Origin: JAWHQP01 sp032586195
Lineage (GTDB): Bacteria > Pseudomonadota > Gammaproteobacteria > Enterobacterales > Pasteurellaceae
Length of the DNA: 64,000 nt
Direction of reading: 5' to 3'
NCBI GenBank assembly: GCA_032586195.1
Contig: JAWHQP010000007.1
Span: forward strand, 62,001-126,000
In this document: piece after piece, positions 17,729 to 25,666 of the stretch
How positions within the stretch are numbered: the stretch's first letter is position 1
Layout: every line of letters begins with the position of its first letter
Made by a program: the position numbers and the translations under genes
The notes under the pieces: generated by a model
The model's database searches: none
What the model was told of the DNA's origin: nothing
Seen by the model: only the letters and a program-made list of their open reading frames with translations

Positions 17729-18388
17729 ATGAGCAATATTACCGTATCCCAAGCCCTGCAAGGCCGCCGTTCCATCCGTTATTTTAACGACAGACCGGTA
17801 GATAAAAGCATAATTGAAAATATTATTCGGGACGCCCAATGGGCGCCTTCATGGGCAAACGCTCAGCCGTGGCAGGCTTATGTGGCGACGGGCAAAACCC
17901 TGGCCGCCATTAAAGCCGCTCATCTTGATTTTATCCGTAACCGCGTACCGAGCCGTCCTGAACTGGCGACAGAACACCGTGAAAACTGGGGCACCAAGGC
18001 TCAGCGGAATATGGGTGAATGGTGGCAGGATTTGCAGCGCAGCCTCACTCCCGACCATGCTCATGAATTCGGCGAAAGTCAAACCGAGCTGTTTAATGCG
18101 CCGGCATTGGTGTATCTCACCGCCCACCGCGATTCTCCTTTGTGGGCGTTGTATGATGTGGGGGCGTTCGGACAAAGTCTGATGCTCAGTGCCTATGCAC
18201 AGGGCGTGGATTCAATGCCCGCTTACGAGCTGGTTAAATACCCGCAGTACGTGCGGGAACTCATGGGCATTCCCGATAACGAACGTCTGATCATGGGCAT
18301 CGCCCTCGGCTATCGCGCGGAAGAAAAAATCAACGAGTTCCGCAGTCAACGGGAACCGTTGAAAAATGTACTGGTGTTGAAAGAATAA
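17729..18388 (+). CDS. Nitroreductase-family FMN oxidoreductase
   Basis: 219-residue nitroreductase. The N-terminal FMN phosphate-binding motif RRSIRYFNDRPVD, the middle APSWANAQPWQAYVATG, and the GAFGQSLMLSAYAQGVDSMP segment are classical. It uses NAD(P)H to reduce nitro compounds, quinones or enones. The start at 17729 follows AAGGAGG with ideal spacing; a longer in-frame ORF from 17639 would overlap the previous gene. Co-transcribed with the two NTF2-like proteins, opposite a LysR gene. Confidence 0.9.
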   Translation: MSNITVSQALQGRRSIRYFNDRPVDKSIIENIIRDAQWAPSWANAQPWQAYVATGKTLAAIKAAHLDFIRNRVPSRPELATEHRENWGTKAQRNMGEWWQDLQRSLTPDHAHEFGESQTELFNAPALVYLTAHRDSPLWALYDVGAFGQSLMLSAYAQGVDSMPAYELVKYPQYVRELMGIPDNERLIMGIALGYRAEEKINEFRSQREPLKNVLVLKE

Positions 18389-18436
18389 GTTAACCCACGG
18401 AAAAACTTGGTATTATAGCAGCTGCACAAAACCGTC

Positions 18437-18504
18437 GTAGGGGTATATCGCATACGCCCTTTTCTACATTCTGTGGTATTTAAGGCGATGCGATACGCTC
18501 TTAC
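18437..18504. repeat. Imperfect long inverted repeat
   Basis: Left arm 18437-18458 and right arm 18484-18504 pair as GTA.G.G...TATCGCAT.CGCC with a loop of about 25 bases. It sits in the 417-base gap (18389-18805) between the nitroreductase and fic genes. The same gap holds an uptake signal (18565-18573, reverse) and the fic operators. It looks like a small interspersed palindromic element; no second copy is seen in the window. Confidence 0.45.
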
Positions 18505-18691
18505 ACCTGAAATTGGTATTTCGTGCAACAAATAAATAATATCGGAAAAACTCATAAATTTAGCACCGCACTTTTAGAACCTGTCCAGCCACAACTTATA
18601 TACTCGCCAACGAAAAGGAATTGCACGTTGGTTTGAAACACTATAAAACTAAGCCCAACAATCGCAGTTGATTAATTAAATAGGAGATATT

Positions 18692-18761
18692 TTGGTGTGT
18701 ATAAATAAAATACATACCAAAAAGACAAAAAATTGGTGTATGTTCTCGTTATACACCCCAA
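18692..18761 (+). promoter_or_regulatory. Paired 29-bp palindromic operators upstream of fic
   Basis: Two 29-bp imperfect palindromes, 18692-18720 and 18733-18761, start exactly 41 bp apart. All four half-sites fit TTGGTGTGTAT or one to three changes from it. They lie 45-114 bases before the fic ATG. The Fic protein has a C-terminal winged helix, so autoregulation is a reasonable inference. Confidence 0.65.
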
Positions 18762-18805
18762 AAATTGCTAAAATCGGTGAGTATTTTGGAAGAGGAGTGC
18801 ATTTT

Positions 18806-19879
18806 ATGGCGAAACAGTACCACTTGCCTGATTTATTTAAGCTGGGTGAAATTGAAACTAAAGCGGTCTTTAAAGCCTGTAGTTTAGCTCATCAGGCGCT
18901 GGGAGAGCTTAAAGGTATTGTGAACACAATGCCCAACCAAGGGATCTTGTTGGGCACGCTGCCCTTGCAAGAAGCTAAAGACAGCTCTGAAATTGAAAAC
19001 ATTATCACTACTCAAGATGACGTGTATAGCAGCAACTACCAAACCCAGCAATTCAGTTCGTTAGCGGCAAAAGAAGTGCATCGTTACGCCCACGCTATGC
19101 AGTATGGTTTTAACGAAATTAATAAAAATCAACTGATTACTATAACAACTATCAAAAGCGTACAGCAGATTTTGGAAAATAATAACGCAGGGTTCCGCCG
19201 TCAGGCCGGCACACAATTAATCAATCAACACACAGGAAAAAGCATTTACACACCGCCACAAGATCCTGAGGAAATCGTACGGCAAATGGCGGCATTGGAA
19301 CGGTTTATCAATGCGTCAGAAATGATAGATTATGATCCGTTGGTAAAAATGGCCCTCATTCACCATCAATTTGAAAGCATCCATCCTTTTTATGACGGCA
19401 ATGGACGCACAGGACGAATCATCAATATTTTGTATTTGGTTTTACAAGGCTTGCTTGATACACCGATTTTATATTTATCACGCTATATCAATCAGCATAA
19501 AGCCGAATATTACCGCCTGTTGCAAAGCGTAGGTAATGAACGGCATTGGGAAAATTGGTTGCTTTTTATGTTGTCAGGCATTGAACAAACCGCCAAACAA
19601 ACTATTTGTTTAATTACGGAAATTAAAGCCTTAATGCAAAAACATAAACAAACGATCAAAACACATTTACCCAAATTATATAGCCACGAATTAATCAATA
19701 ATTTATATAAATATCCTTATACCAAAGTAGAATTTGTTGCCCAAGATTGTGAAATCCACCGCAATACGGCATTACGCCGTCTCACAGAATTGGAACAGAT
19801 TGGCATTATTAAACGCGTCAAACTGGGGCGGGAGACTTTTTATGTTAATGCTGAATTATTTGCCTTATTGGCAAAATAA
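18806..19879 (+). CDS. Fic-domain protein with inhibitory helix and C-terminal winged helix
   Basis: 357 residues from the ATG at 18806 (GAGGAG upstream). The N-terminal Fic_N region carries the inhibitory motif (S/T)xxxE(G/N) as SSEIEN, which marks a class II, self-inhibited Fic enzyme. The catalytic motif HPFYDGNGRTGR is intact, so transfer of AMP (or another nucleotide moiety) from a nucleotide to target proteins is expected. The last 60 residues look like a winged helix (VEFVAQDCEIHRNTALRRLTELEQIGIIKR). An in-frame TTG/GTG start at 18692/18695 would add 38 residues but overlaps the operator palindromes and lacks a ribosome site. No partner antitoxin gene is adjacent. Confidence 0.88.
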   Translation: MAKQYHLPDLFKLGEIETKAVFKACSLAHQALGELKGIVNTMPNQGILLGTLPLQEAKDSSEIENIITTQDDVYSSNYQTQQFSSLAAKEVHRYAHAMQYGFNEINKNQLITITTIKSVQQILENNNAGFRRQAGTQLINQHTGKSIYTPPQDPEEIVRQMAALERFINASEMIDYDPLVKMALIHHQFESIHPFYDGNGRTGRIINILYLVLQGLLDTPILYLSRYINQHKAEYYRLLQSVGNERHWENWLLFMLSGIEQTAKQTICLITEIKALMQKHKQTIKTHLPKLYSHELINNLYKYPYTKVEFVAQDCEIHRNTALRRLTELEQIGIIKRVKLGRETFYVNAELFALLAK

Positions 19880-20008
19880 GTATCTTGCAATGTTACGCCG
19901 CTTCGAGTGATTACCCGATAGCAAATTTGTCGCAATCGATTACAGCAAAAACAACGTGTTAATTGAAACGCACCGCACCCCAAAGTGCGGTGTTGAAAAC
20001 GGGGTTTT

Positions 20009-20656
20009 TTAGGCTTCTGCCACGGTAAAACGGCTGAATAAATGCCCTTTGCGTTCCACATCGTCCACAATCGCGCAAGCCAAATCAGGCAAGGAAATAT
20101 TCGCCGGCTGGTCGCCCGTGAACAATACGTCGTCTTTACCGGTACGATATTGGCCGCTGCGGGTATTAATGTCGCCAAGGAATGCGGCCGGCGGACAGAT
20201 AAACGCCCAGTTTACATCGCGACGCGGCTGCAAATCCTTCAACCAGTTACGCGCGGCATTCGCACCATCGTAAATTTCTTTCGGAAATTCAGGGGTGTCG
20301 ATAAGCTGAACATTCGGCGCGACATACAGGCTGCCGGCCCCGCCGACCACCAATAAATAAGGTACGTTCGCCTGTTTCGCCGCTTCGGTAATCGCTTTCG
20401 CCCCTTTTGCAAAATCCGCGCCGGCATTCGGGTTTGTCCAGCCGCCGTTGAACGCGCTCACTACGGCATCAAAGCCTTTAAGTTGGTCGGCCAGACCTGC
20501 CGAATTAACATCAAACGCCACCGCTTTCACATTGTCTGCCTGAGCCACTTTTTCCACGTTGCGGGCAAATGCCGTCACTTGATGACAGCGGGCCGCCGCT
20601 TCCGCTACCACGCCACGACCGACCGTACCTGTTGCTCCGATTATTGCGATTTTCAT
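20009..20656 (-). CDS. NmrA-like NAD(P)-binding protein, paralogue of the gene at 12018
   Basis: 215-residue atypical SDR. IIGATGTVGRGV is the dinucleotide motif, followed by HQVTAFARNVEKV. The rest parallels the 12018-12680 protein (VGGAGSLYV, RRDVNWAFICPPA, DINTRSGQYRTG, CAIVDDVERKGHLFSRFTVAEA). AGGAGGA precedes the ATG. A LysR gene is divergent from it (154-base gap) and is a candidate regulator. Likely a flavin/quinone-linked reductase or redox-responsive protein; the substrate is unknown. Confidence 0.83.
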   Translation of the reverse strand: MKIAIIGATGTVGRGVVAEAAARCHQVTAFARNVEKVAQADNVKAVAFDVNSAGLADQLKGFDAVVSAFNGGWTNPNAGADFAKGAKAITEAAKQANVPYLLVVGGAGSLYVAPNVQLIDTPEFPKEIYDGANAARNWLKDLQPRRDVNWAFICPPAAFLGDINTRSGQYRTGKDDVLFTGDQPANISLPDLACAIVDDVERKGHLFSRFTVAEA

Positions 20657-20810
20657 AATATTGTCCTCCTAAAATAAATTTTAATGTTGAATTTTGCATT
20701 AAAACGCCGTGATTGCTCTCGTCGTTTCGATAGAATGCAGTATAATATTGTTGAATTCGGTTATGAATAGTGATTATAGAGAAGTTATATTCCAAAAATG
20801 AGAGGATGGA

Positions 20811-21683
20811 ATGGATCTTAATGCCGTCAGAATGTTTATCGCCGCCGCTCAAGCGGGCAGTTTATCCGCCGCCGCGGAGAAAATCGGTGTGCCGTTGCCC
20901 ACGTTGAGCCGTCGGATCACGGATTTGGAGCAAGCGTTGAATGTGCAGCTTTTGGTGCGTTCCAAGCGGGGAATTAAGCTGACAACCATGGGGCAACGTC
21001 TGTTTGATCAATCCTTTTACGGTATTGACAGTCTGCTTGAGGCGGAACGGACCATTAAAAGCGACCTACAACAAATGCACGGCAAACTACGCCTGTCACT
21101 GCCCGACGGCTTTGAATATTGGAACGAACTGCTGATTGCGTTTCAACGCCGTTATCCGCATATTCAGGTGACCTGCCATTACACTGATCGGCGGCTGGAT
21201 TTAATTTCCGATGACATTGACGTGGCATTACGGGTCGGCTCGCTTGTCACCGATAAAGTCATTGCGAAACCTTATCCGCCCGTACAATCATTATTAGTGG
21301 CAAGCCGTGAGTTTATGCAACGGCACGGCGAACCGCAAACGATAGCTGAGCTGACTAATTTTCCGCTGGCGGGTTGGCATAGCAGCTACGGCAGCACAAC
21401 CAAATGGCGGCTTGACGGCAAGGATTTCATCCCTGAATTAAAATTAGCCGCCAACAGTTTTCGCCATTTATTGAATTACACGCTGGCGAGCATGGCGATC
21501 TGCGAACTGCCCGAATTTGCCGCCAAACCTTATCTGCAGTCGGGTGAATTGGTTCGGATTCTGCCGAACGTTAGCATGCCGAAATTTCCCGTTCATCAAA
21601 TTTACACCGCGCAACGCCATCCTTCCGCCATTGTACGGGTATATCTGGATTTCTGCGATGAATGGCTGGGAAAGCAGCAATAA
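20811..21683 (+). CDS. LysR-family transcriptional regulator
   Basis: 290 residues. The N-terminal helix-turn-helix is GSLSAAAEKIGVPLPTLSRRITDLEQ, then the substrate-binding domain. It belongs to the subgroup that often controls neighbouring oxidoreductases. Divergent from the NmrA-like gene at 20656. The downstream end carries a convergent pair of inverted uptake signals shared with the next LysR gene. Confidence 0.9.
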   Translation: MDLNAVRMFIAAAQAGSLSAAAEKIGVPLPTLSRRITDLEQALNVQLLVRSKRGIKLTTMGQRLFDQSFYGIDSLLEAERTIKSDLQQMHGKLRLSLPDGFEYWNELLIAFQRRYPHIQVTCHYTDRRLDLISDDIDVALRVGSLVTDKVIAKPYPPVQSLLVASREFMQRHGEPQTIAELTNFPLAGWHSSYGSTTKWRLDGKDFIPELKLAANSFRHLLNYTLASMAICELPEFAAKPYLQSGELVRILPNVSMPKFPVHQIYTAQRHPSAIVRVYLDFCDEWLGKQQ

Positions 21684-21691
21684 ATGATTAA

Positions 21692-21745
21692 AAGTGCGGT
21701 GCTAAGAAAACGAGTTTTAAAATTCGGTTTTTCAGCACCGCACTT
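21692..21745. terminator. Inverted pair of uptake signals between convergent LysR genes
   Basis: AAAGTGCGGTGCT (21691-) and AGCACCGCACTTT (-21746) form a perfect inverted repeat with a loop rich in A and T runs. It sits between two convergent genes, the typical place for a dual uptake signal that also serves as a bidirectional terminator. Confidence 0.75.
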
Positions 21746-21763
21746 TGGCGCGGATTAATGGCG

Positions 21764-22717
21764 TTATCGGTTAACATCAGGTGTTTGTTCGGAAAAATAG
21801 GTCGTCAGAATCCGTTTCATTTCATCAAATACAAAGCGAATACGAGCGGGCACAACGGTGCTTTGCGAACGATAAAGATAGACGGTCCACGCCGTTTTGG
21901 GCATATCGGCAAAAAGCTCGACCAACTCTCCGCTCTGCAAATAAGGCCGGCAGAGCCAATCAAGGCAATGGCTGATGGTTTTACCGGCCAAAGCGGCATA
22001 CAGGCCCGCATACATATCATCGGCGATAAACGCCGGTTTCTGCGGGAAAAACTGTGCGTTTTCATTGATCTGCCATGCCCAAAACCGTCCGGTATTTTCA
22101 TCTTTCACCGCCGTTAAAGGATAATCCCGTGCCAAATCCTGCCAATGGCGCGGCGTAGGCAAACCGTCCAACAGTTCGGGCGCCGCGACAATTCGCTCGC
22201 TCACTCGCCCTACTTTTTGCACGATCAAACGGCTGTCCGCGGGAAAACCGACCCGCACGCCCAAATCAATCTGCGCATCAACCACGTTCAGCCGTTTTTC
22301 TCCCGCCTGCCAATCCAGCACAATATCGGGATAAGATTTAAGCGAAACCAGTAATTCCCGTAGAATCAACATATTAAACGGTGTTTCAGGCATTGCGATG
22401 CGCACCGGTCCTTTCATTTCATCCTGCGGCAGGGTTTGCTTGTTAAAAAGTTTTTCCCCTTCGGCTAAAAAATATCGGGCCTTTTCCACAAATGTTTCAC
22501 CAAAAGTCGTCAGCTTAATCTGGCGGGTGTTACGCACAAACAACGGCTCGCCCAATTCTGTCTCCAATTCCGCAATAATACGGGTAACTACAGGCGGTGA
22601 CACCGCGAGACGATTGGCGGTTTCTTTAAATTGCATGGTTTCGGCGGTAATACAAAAAACTTTCAGCGCGTAGAGTTTATCAAGCATAATTTTGATTTCA
22701 GAAATTTTAATTTCCAT
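21764..22717 (-). CDS. LysR-family transcriptional regulator
   Basis: Up to 317 residues. The helix-turn-helix is MQFKETANRLAVSPPVVTRIIAELE, followed by RNTRQIKLTTFGE. The family N-terminus is best matched by starting at MLDKLYALKVF (22687), ten residues inside the longest frame; neither start has a clear ribosome site. It is divergent from the secreted alpha/beta hydrolase at 22792, with a LysR-type dyad overlapping that gene's promoter, so the hydrolase is its probable target. Confidence 0.88.
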   Translation of the reverse strand: MEIKISEIKIMLDKLYALKVFCITAETMQFKETANRLAVSPPVVTRIIAELETELGEPLFVRNTRQIKLTTFGETFVEKARYFLAEGEKLFNKQTLPQDEMKGPVRIAMPETPFNMLILRELLVSLKSYPDIVLDWQAGEKRLNVVDAQIDLGVRVGFPADSRLIVQKVGRVSERIVAAPELLDGLPTPRHWQDLARDYPLTAVKDENTGRFWAWQINENAQFFPQKPAFIADDMYAGLYAALAGKTISHCLDWLCRPYLQSGELVELFADMPKTAWTVYLYRSQSTVVPARIRFVFDEMKRILTTYFSEQTPDVNR

Positions 22718-22726
22718 AATGATAAA

Positions 22727-22758
22727 TTTACCGTGAAGTATAGCCTTTCTATAATACT
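22727..22758 (+). promoter_or_regulatory. Promoter and LysR-type dyad of the secreted hydrolase
   Basis: TTTACC (22727-22732), 17-base spacer, TATAAT (22750-22755). The interrupted dyad AGTATAG...CTATAATACT (22737-22758) overlaps the core promoter and fits a T-N11-A LysR site. It lies in the 74-base space between the divergent genes. Confidence 0.55.
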
Positions 22759-22791
22759 CACATCAAGTAACAAGCTATCAGAGGAACGCAA

Positions 22792-23859
22792 ATGAAAAAA
22801 TTTATCAAACTTACCGCATTAGCCGCCGCCATGGCATTTTCAACTTCAGTATTAGCTAATATCGAGGTAACACCCATGAAAAATGTACAAACCGTTTCCG
22901 TTACGGAAAGCTGGGATAAAACCTTCCCGCAAAGTGATAAGGTCGATCATCAGAAAGTGCAATTCAGAAACCGCTACGGCATCACCTTGGTCGGCGATTT
23001 ATATATGCCGAAAGGTGCCAAGGGCAAACTGCCCGCTATTGTCGTCAGTGGCCCGTTTGGCGCGGTGAAAGAGCAGTCTTCGGGTATTTATGCTCAGGAA
23101 CTGGCGGAGCGTGGCTTTGTCACCCTTGCTTTTGACGGTTCGTTCACCGGAGAAAGCGGCGGTGAAGTACGTAATCTTGCCTCGCCTGAAATTAACACGG
23201 AGGATTTTAGCGCCGCGGTGGATTTTTTAACCCTGCAAGCCTTTGTGAATCCTGATGAAATCGGCATTCTAGGCATCTGCGGTTGGGGTGGTTTCGCCTT
23301 AAATGCCGCGGCAACCGACACCCGTATAAAAGCTACCGCCACTTCAACCATGTACGATATGAGCCGTGTCATGGCAAACGGCTACAACGATTCGGTGAAC
23401 GCCGAACAACGTTACCAAACGCGTCAAACCCTAAACGCCCAGCGCACGGAAGATGCGAAAAGCGGTAACTTTGCCCCGAATAACAATAATCTACCAGAAA
23501 AACTCACCGGCAACGAACCGCAGTTTGTGCAAAATTACTGGAATTACTATAAAACGCCACGCGGCTTTCACCCGCGTTCCATTAATTCAAACGGTGCATG
23601 GACAGCCACTTCACCGTTGCCGTTCGTAAGTAATAAATTACTTGATTATGCGGCGGAAATTAAAAATCCGGTGTTATTGGTGCATGGTGAAAATGCCCAT
23701 TCACGCTATTTCAGTGAAGGTGCATTCAAAAAATTAACCGGCGACAATAAAGAATTGTTTATCGTAAAAGGTGCCGATCACGTGGACTTATATGACAAAC
23801 AGGCAGGCAAAATCCCGTTCGATAAATTTGAACAATTCTTTAAAGCCAATCTAAAATAG
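22792..23859 (+). CDS. Secreted alpha/beta hydrolase with a Cys-type nucleophile elbow
   Basis: 355 residues. Signal peptide MKKFIKLTALAAAMAFSTSVLA. An alpha/beta hydrolase of the dienelactone-hydrolase-like (YcjY-type) group follows. The nucleophile elbow reads GICGWGG, i.e. Cys rather than Ser, as in dienelactone hydrolase. The His candidate is in GADHVDLYD near the C-terminus and the acid may lie in VLLVHGENAHSRY. GAGGAA precedes the ATG. Probably periplasmic; the substrate is unknown. Likely controlled by the divergent LysR. Confidence 0.82.
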   Translation: MKKFIKLTALAAAMAFSTSVLANIEVTPMKNVQTVSVTESWDKTFPQSDKVDHQKVQFRNRYGITLVGDLYMPKGAKGKLPAIVVSGPFGAVKEQSSGIYAQELAERGFVTLAFDGSFTGESGGEVRNLASPEINTEDFSAAVDFLTLQAFVNPDEIGILGICGWGGFALNAAATDTRIKATATSTMYDMSRVMANGYNDSVNAEQRYQTRQTLNAQRTEDAKSGNFAPNNNNLPEKLTGNEPQFVQNYWNYYKTPRGFHPRSINSNGAWTATSPLPFVSNKLLDYAAEIKNPVLLVHGENAHSRYFSEGAFKKLTGDNKELFIVKGADHVDLYDKQAGKIPFDKFEQFFKANLK

Positions 23860-23867
23860 CTGTCAAT

Positions 23868-23888
23868 AACCGAGGGCTCTCCTCGGTT
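23868..23888 (+). terminator. Weak hairpin after the secreted hydrolase
   Basis: AACCGAGG / CCTCGGTT with a 5-base loop, 9 bases after the stop. No T-tract follows, so it may be only an mRNA 3' end stabiliser. The rest of the gap to 24142 holds an uptake signal (23919-23927, reverse) and nothing else recognised. Confidence 0.45.
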
Positions 23889-24142
23889 GTGCCAATTTAC
23901 AAAACTCACAAAAACAACACCGCACTTTTGTATTTTCAAGCCGCGTCTCGGCGTGTGCTTTACCTCAATCAAACGATTTACCGCTCATCGGATTGGCAAA
24001 CGCCGGCTTTAAATGCTATGGTGATAACGATTGAAAATCGCCTAATTTAGCGCTAGTTCTTTGTCCTTAAAATACCTATCGACAAACCGGAGATGAACTG
24101 TTTGGTAACTCGGTTGACTATATTATTATGAGGAGTGAGATT

Positions 24143-24886
24143 ATGAATGTTAATGCAAAATTAAGTGTGGTAATCATCACCTTAAACGAAGAAAAAAATA
24201 TCGGCCATATCCTGGAGGATTTGTGCCGCCAGCGGCTTCCCGACAATATGGCGCTTGAAGTGCTGCTGGTGGACAGCGCCAGCTGCGACCGCACCGTGGA
24301 AATTGTCGAAAGCTATCGGGCTCGTTTGGATCTTCGGGTAATAGAAATGTCCAGCCGCGGTGCCAGTCTGGGACGCAATACCGGAGCGCTCAATGCCAAA
24401 TACGAACGTATTTTGTTTTTGGACGCGGATGTTCGCATCGCTGATGATTTTATTGCCAAATCAATGCGTTATCTCAATAAGCAAGGGCTTTGGGTGGCGG
24501 CCGGCAGAATCGGCAGTCATGACGATTCCTTCCTGATTCGGTTAGGTATTAAGATTTTCGATTTGGGCATGTGTATGACTCAGTTCTGGTTCCCTACCTG
24601 CACCGGCGCATGTATATTCAGCACCCGCACCGTGCATAATCACATCAATGGCTTCGACCAGGCTATTACGCTGTGCGAAGACTGTGATTACGTAAACCGC
24701 GCCGCCAAAACCTTCCGTTTCAGAATGCTGCCGGTGTTCTTTGATTTTAATCCCCGCCGCTTAAAACAGGACGGTTTGTTCAAAATGGGCTGGATTTATC
24801 TAAAAGCAAACGTACTGCGCTTTTTCAAAGGTGAACTGCGCAACAACGAAATCCCTTATCCTTTCGATCATTATAAAAAAGCCTGA
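24143..24886 (+). CDS. Family 2 glycosyltransferase
   Basis: 247-residue GT2 (GT-A fold) transferase. KLSVVIITLNEEKNIGHILE opens the nucleotide-sugar-binding domain, LLVDSASCDRTVEIV follows, and the DxD metal motif is LFLDADVRI. ITLCEDCDYVNRA matches the ED-type catalytic base region. No membrane-spanning segment is clear, apart from hydrophobic stretches in the middle. The ATG at 24143 has GAGGAG 7 bases upstream; the in-frame ATG at 24128 overlaps that site. A DedA gene follows after 6 bases, suggesting co-transcription. The acceptor is unknown (polysaccharide or lipid). Confidence 0.85.
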   Translation: MNVNAKLSVVIITLNEEKNIGHILEDLCRQRLPDNMALEVLLVDSASCDRTVEIVESYRARLDLRVIEMSSRGASLGRNTGALNAKYERILFLDADVRIADDFIAKSMRYLNKQGLWVAAGRIGSHDDSFLIRLGIKIFDLGMCMTQFWFPTCTGACIFSTRTVHNHINGFDQAITLCEDCDYVNRAAKTFRFRMLPVFFDFNPRRLKQDGLFKMGWIYLKANVLRFFKGELRNNEIPYPFDHYKKA

Positions 24887-24892
24887 TCACTT

Positions 24893-25510
24893 ATGCTTGA
24901 ATGGCTGAACGGCTGGCTTTCGTCGCCTTGGCTGCCGCTGATTTTATACCTTGGAGCCTTTAGTGATGCATTTATTTTCACCGCGCTTTTCGTGTTGGGT
25001 GAAGTTTTTTTCGTTGCCGCGGGCTATGCTTTTGCCAATCAGCAATCGCCTCAGAGCATCGCGGCAATTTGGCTGGGGGCGGTATCGGGTGATGTGCTGA
25101 GTTATGTCTTAGGGCGTCATTACGGCATGACTCTGCTGTATAAATGGGTGAAAAAACGTCCGAAATTACGTCTGAACAGCCAACGGGCAAAATCATTTAT
25201 CCGCCAGAAAGGCATGCCGGCTCTGATACTGGCACGCATTATCGGACCGATTTCCAAAATAACGCCGTTTCTGGCGGGCAGCTTAAAAATGCCTGTTGTG
25301 CCGTTTCTGACTGCCAGCATACTCGGTGTCGTAATCGGCACCGCACAATTCGTCTTCGCCGGCTGGTTGCTGGCAAAAGGTATGAACAACACGGAGTTAA
25401 CGAATACGATTTGGCATTATGTGCGGCAAAATCCTCTGTTAGTCGCCTTAATCGCCGGGCTGCCTTTGCTTATGGTCGGATTATATATAAAACATAAAAA
25501 AGCAAAGTGA
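24893..25510 (+). CDS. DedA-family membrane protein
   Basis: 205-residue DedA (SNARE-associated/VTT domain) inner-membrane protein. FVLGEVFFVAAGYAFANQ and GAVSGDVLSYVLGRHYG match the family's acidic re-entrant region, and ILARIIGPISKITPFLAG the conserved arginine motif. DedA proteins are linked to membrane potential maintenance and to undecaprenyl-phosphate or phospholipid translocation. Coupling to a glycosyltransferase is compatible with lipid-carrier recycling (inference). Confidence 0.9.
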   Translation: MLEWLNGWLSSPWLPLILYLGAFSDAFIFTALFVLGEVFFVAAGYAFANQQSPQSIAAIWLGAVSGDVLSYVLGRHYGMTLLYKWVKKRPKLRLNSQRAKSFIRQKGMPALILARIIGPISKITPFLAGSLKMPVVPFLTASILGVVIGTAQFVFAGWLLAKGMNNTELTNTIWHYVRQNPLLVALIAGLPLLMVGLYIKHKKAK

Positions 25511-25619
25511 GACACGCTAAGCGGCATTTTTCAAAACGAAAATGTAGCTGTGAAAATTCCGTTTCTCAGCACCGCACTTTATTAAATTTTTAAACTAAAA
25601 CGAATAAGGCGGGTCAAAA

Positions 25620-25637
25620 AACTGAAACAATTCAGTT
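25620..25637. promoter_or_regulatory. Inverted repeat upstream of the alcohol dehydrogenase
   Basis: AACTGAA-ACAA-TTCAGTT, a perfect 7-4-7 dyad 30 bases before the start codon at 25667, in the position of a repressor site. The binding protein is unknown. Confidence 0.45.
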
Positions 25638-25666
25638 AAAACATCTTATCACAAAAGGAAATAATT

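Noticed and set aside
18692..18805. Longer fic ORF starting at TTG/GTG codons near 18692
   Set aside because: These codons lie within the operator palindromes and lack a ribosome site; the ATG at 18806 has GAGGAG upstream.
23940..24060. Short open stretch resembling a protein fragment between the hydrolase and the glycosyltransferase
   Set aside because: No start with a ribosome site, short, and not similar to anything I recognise.
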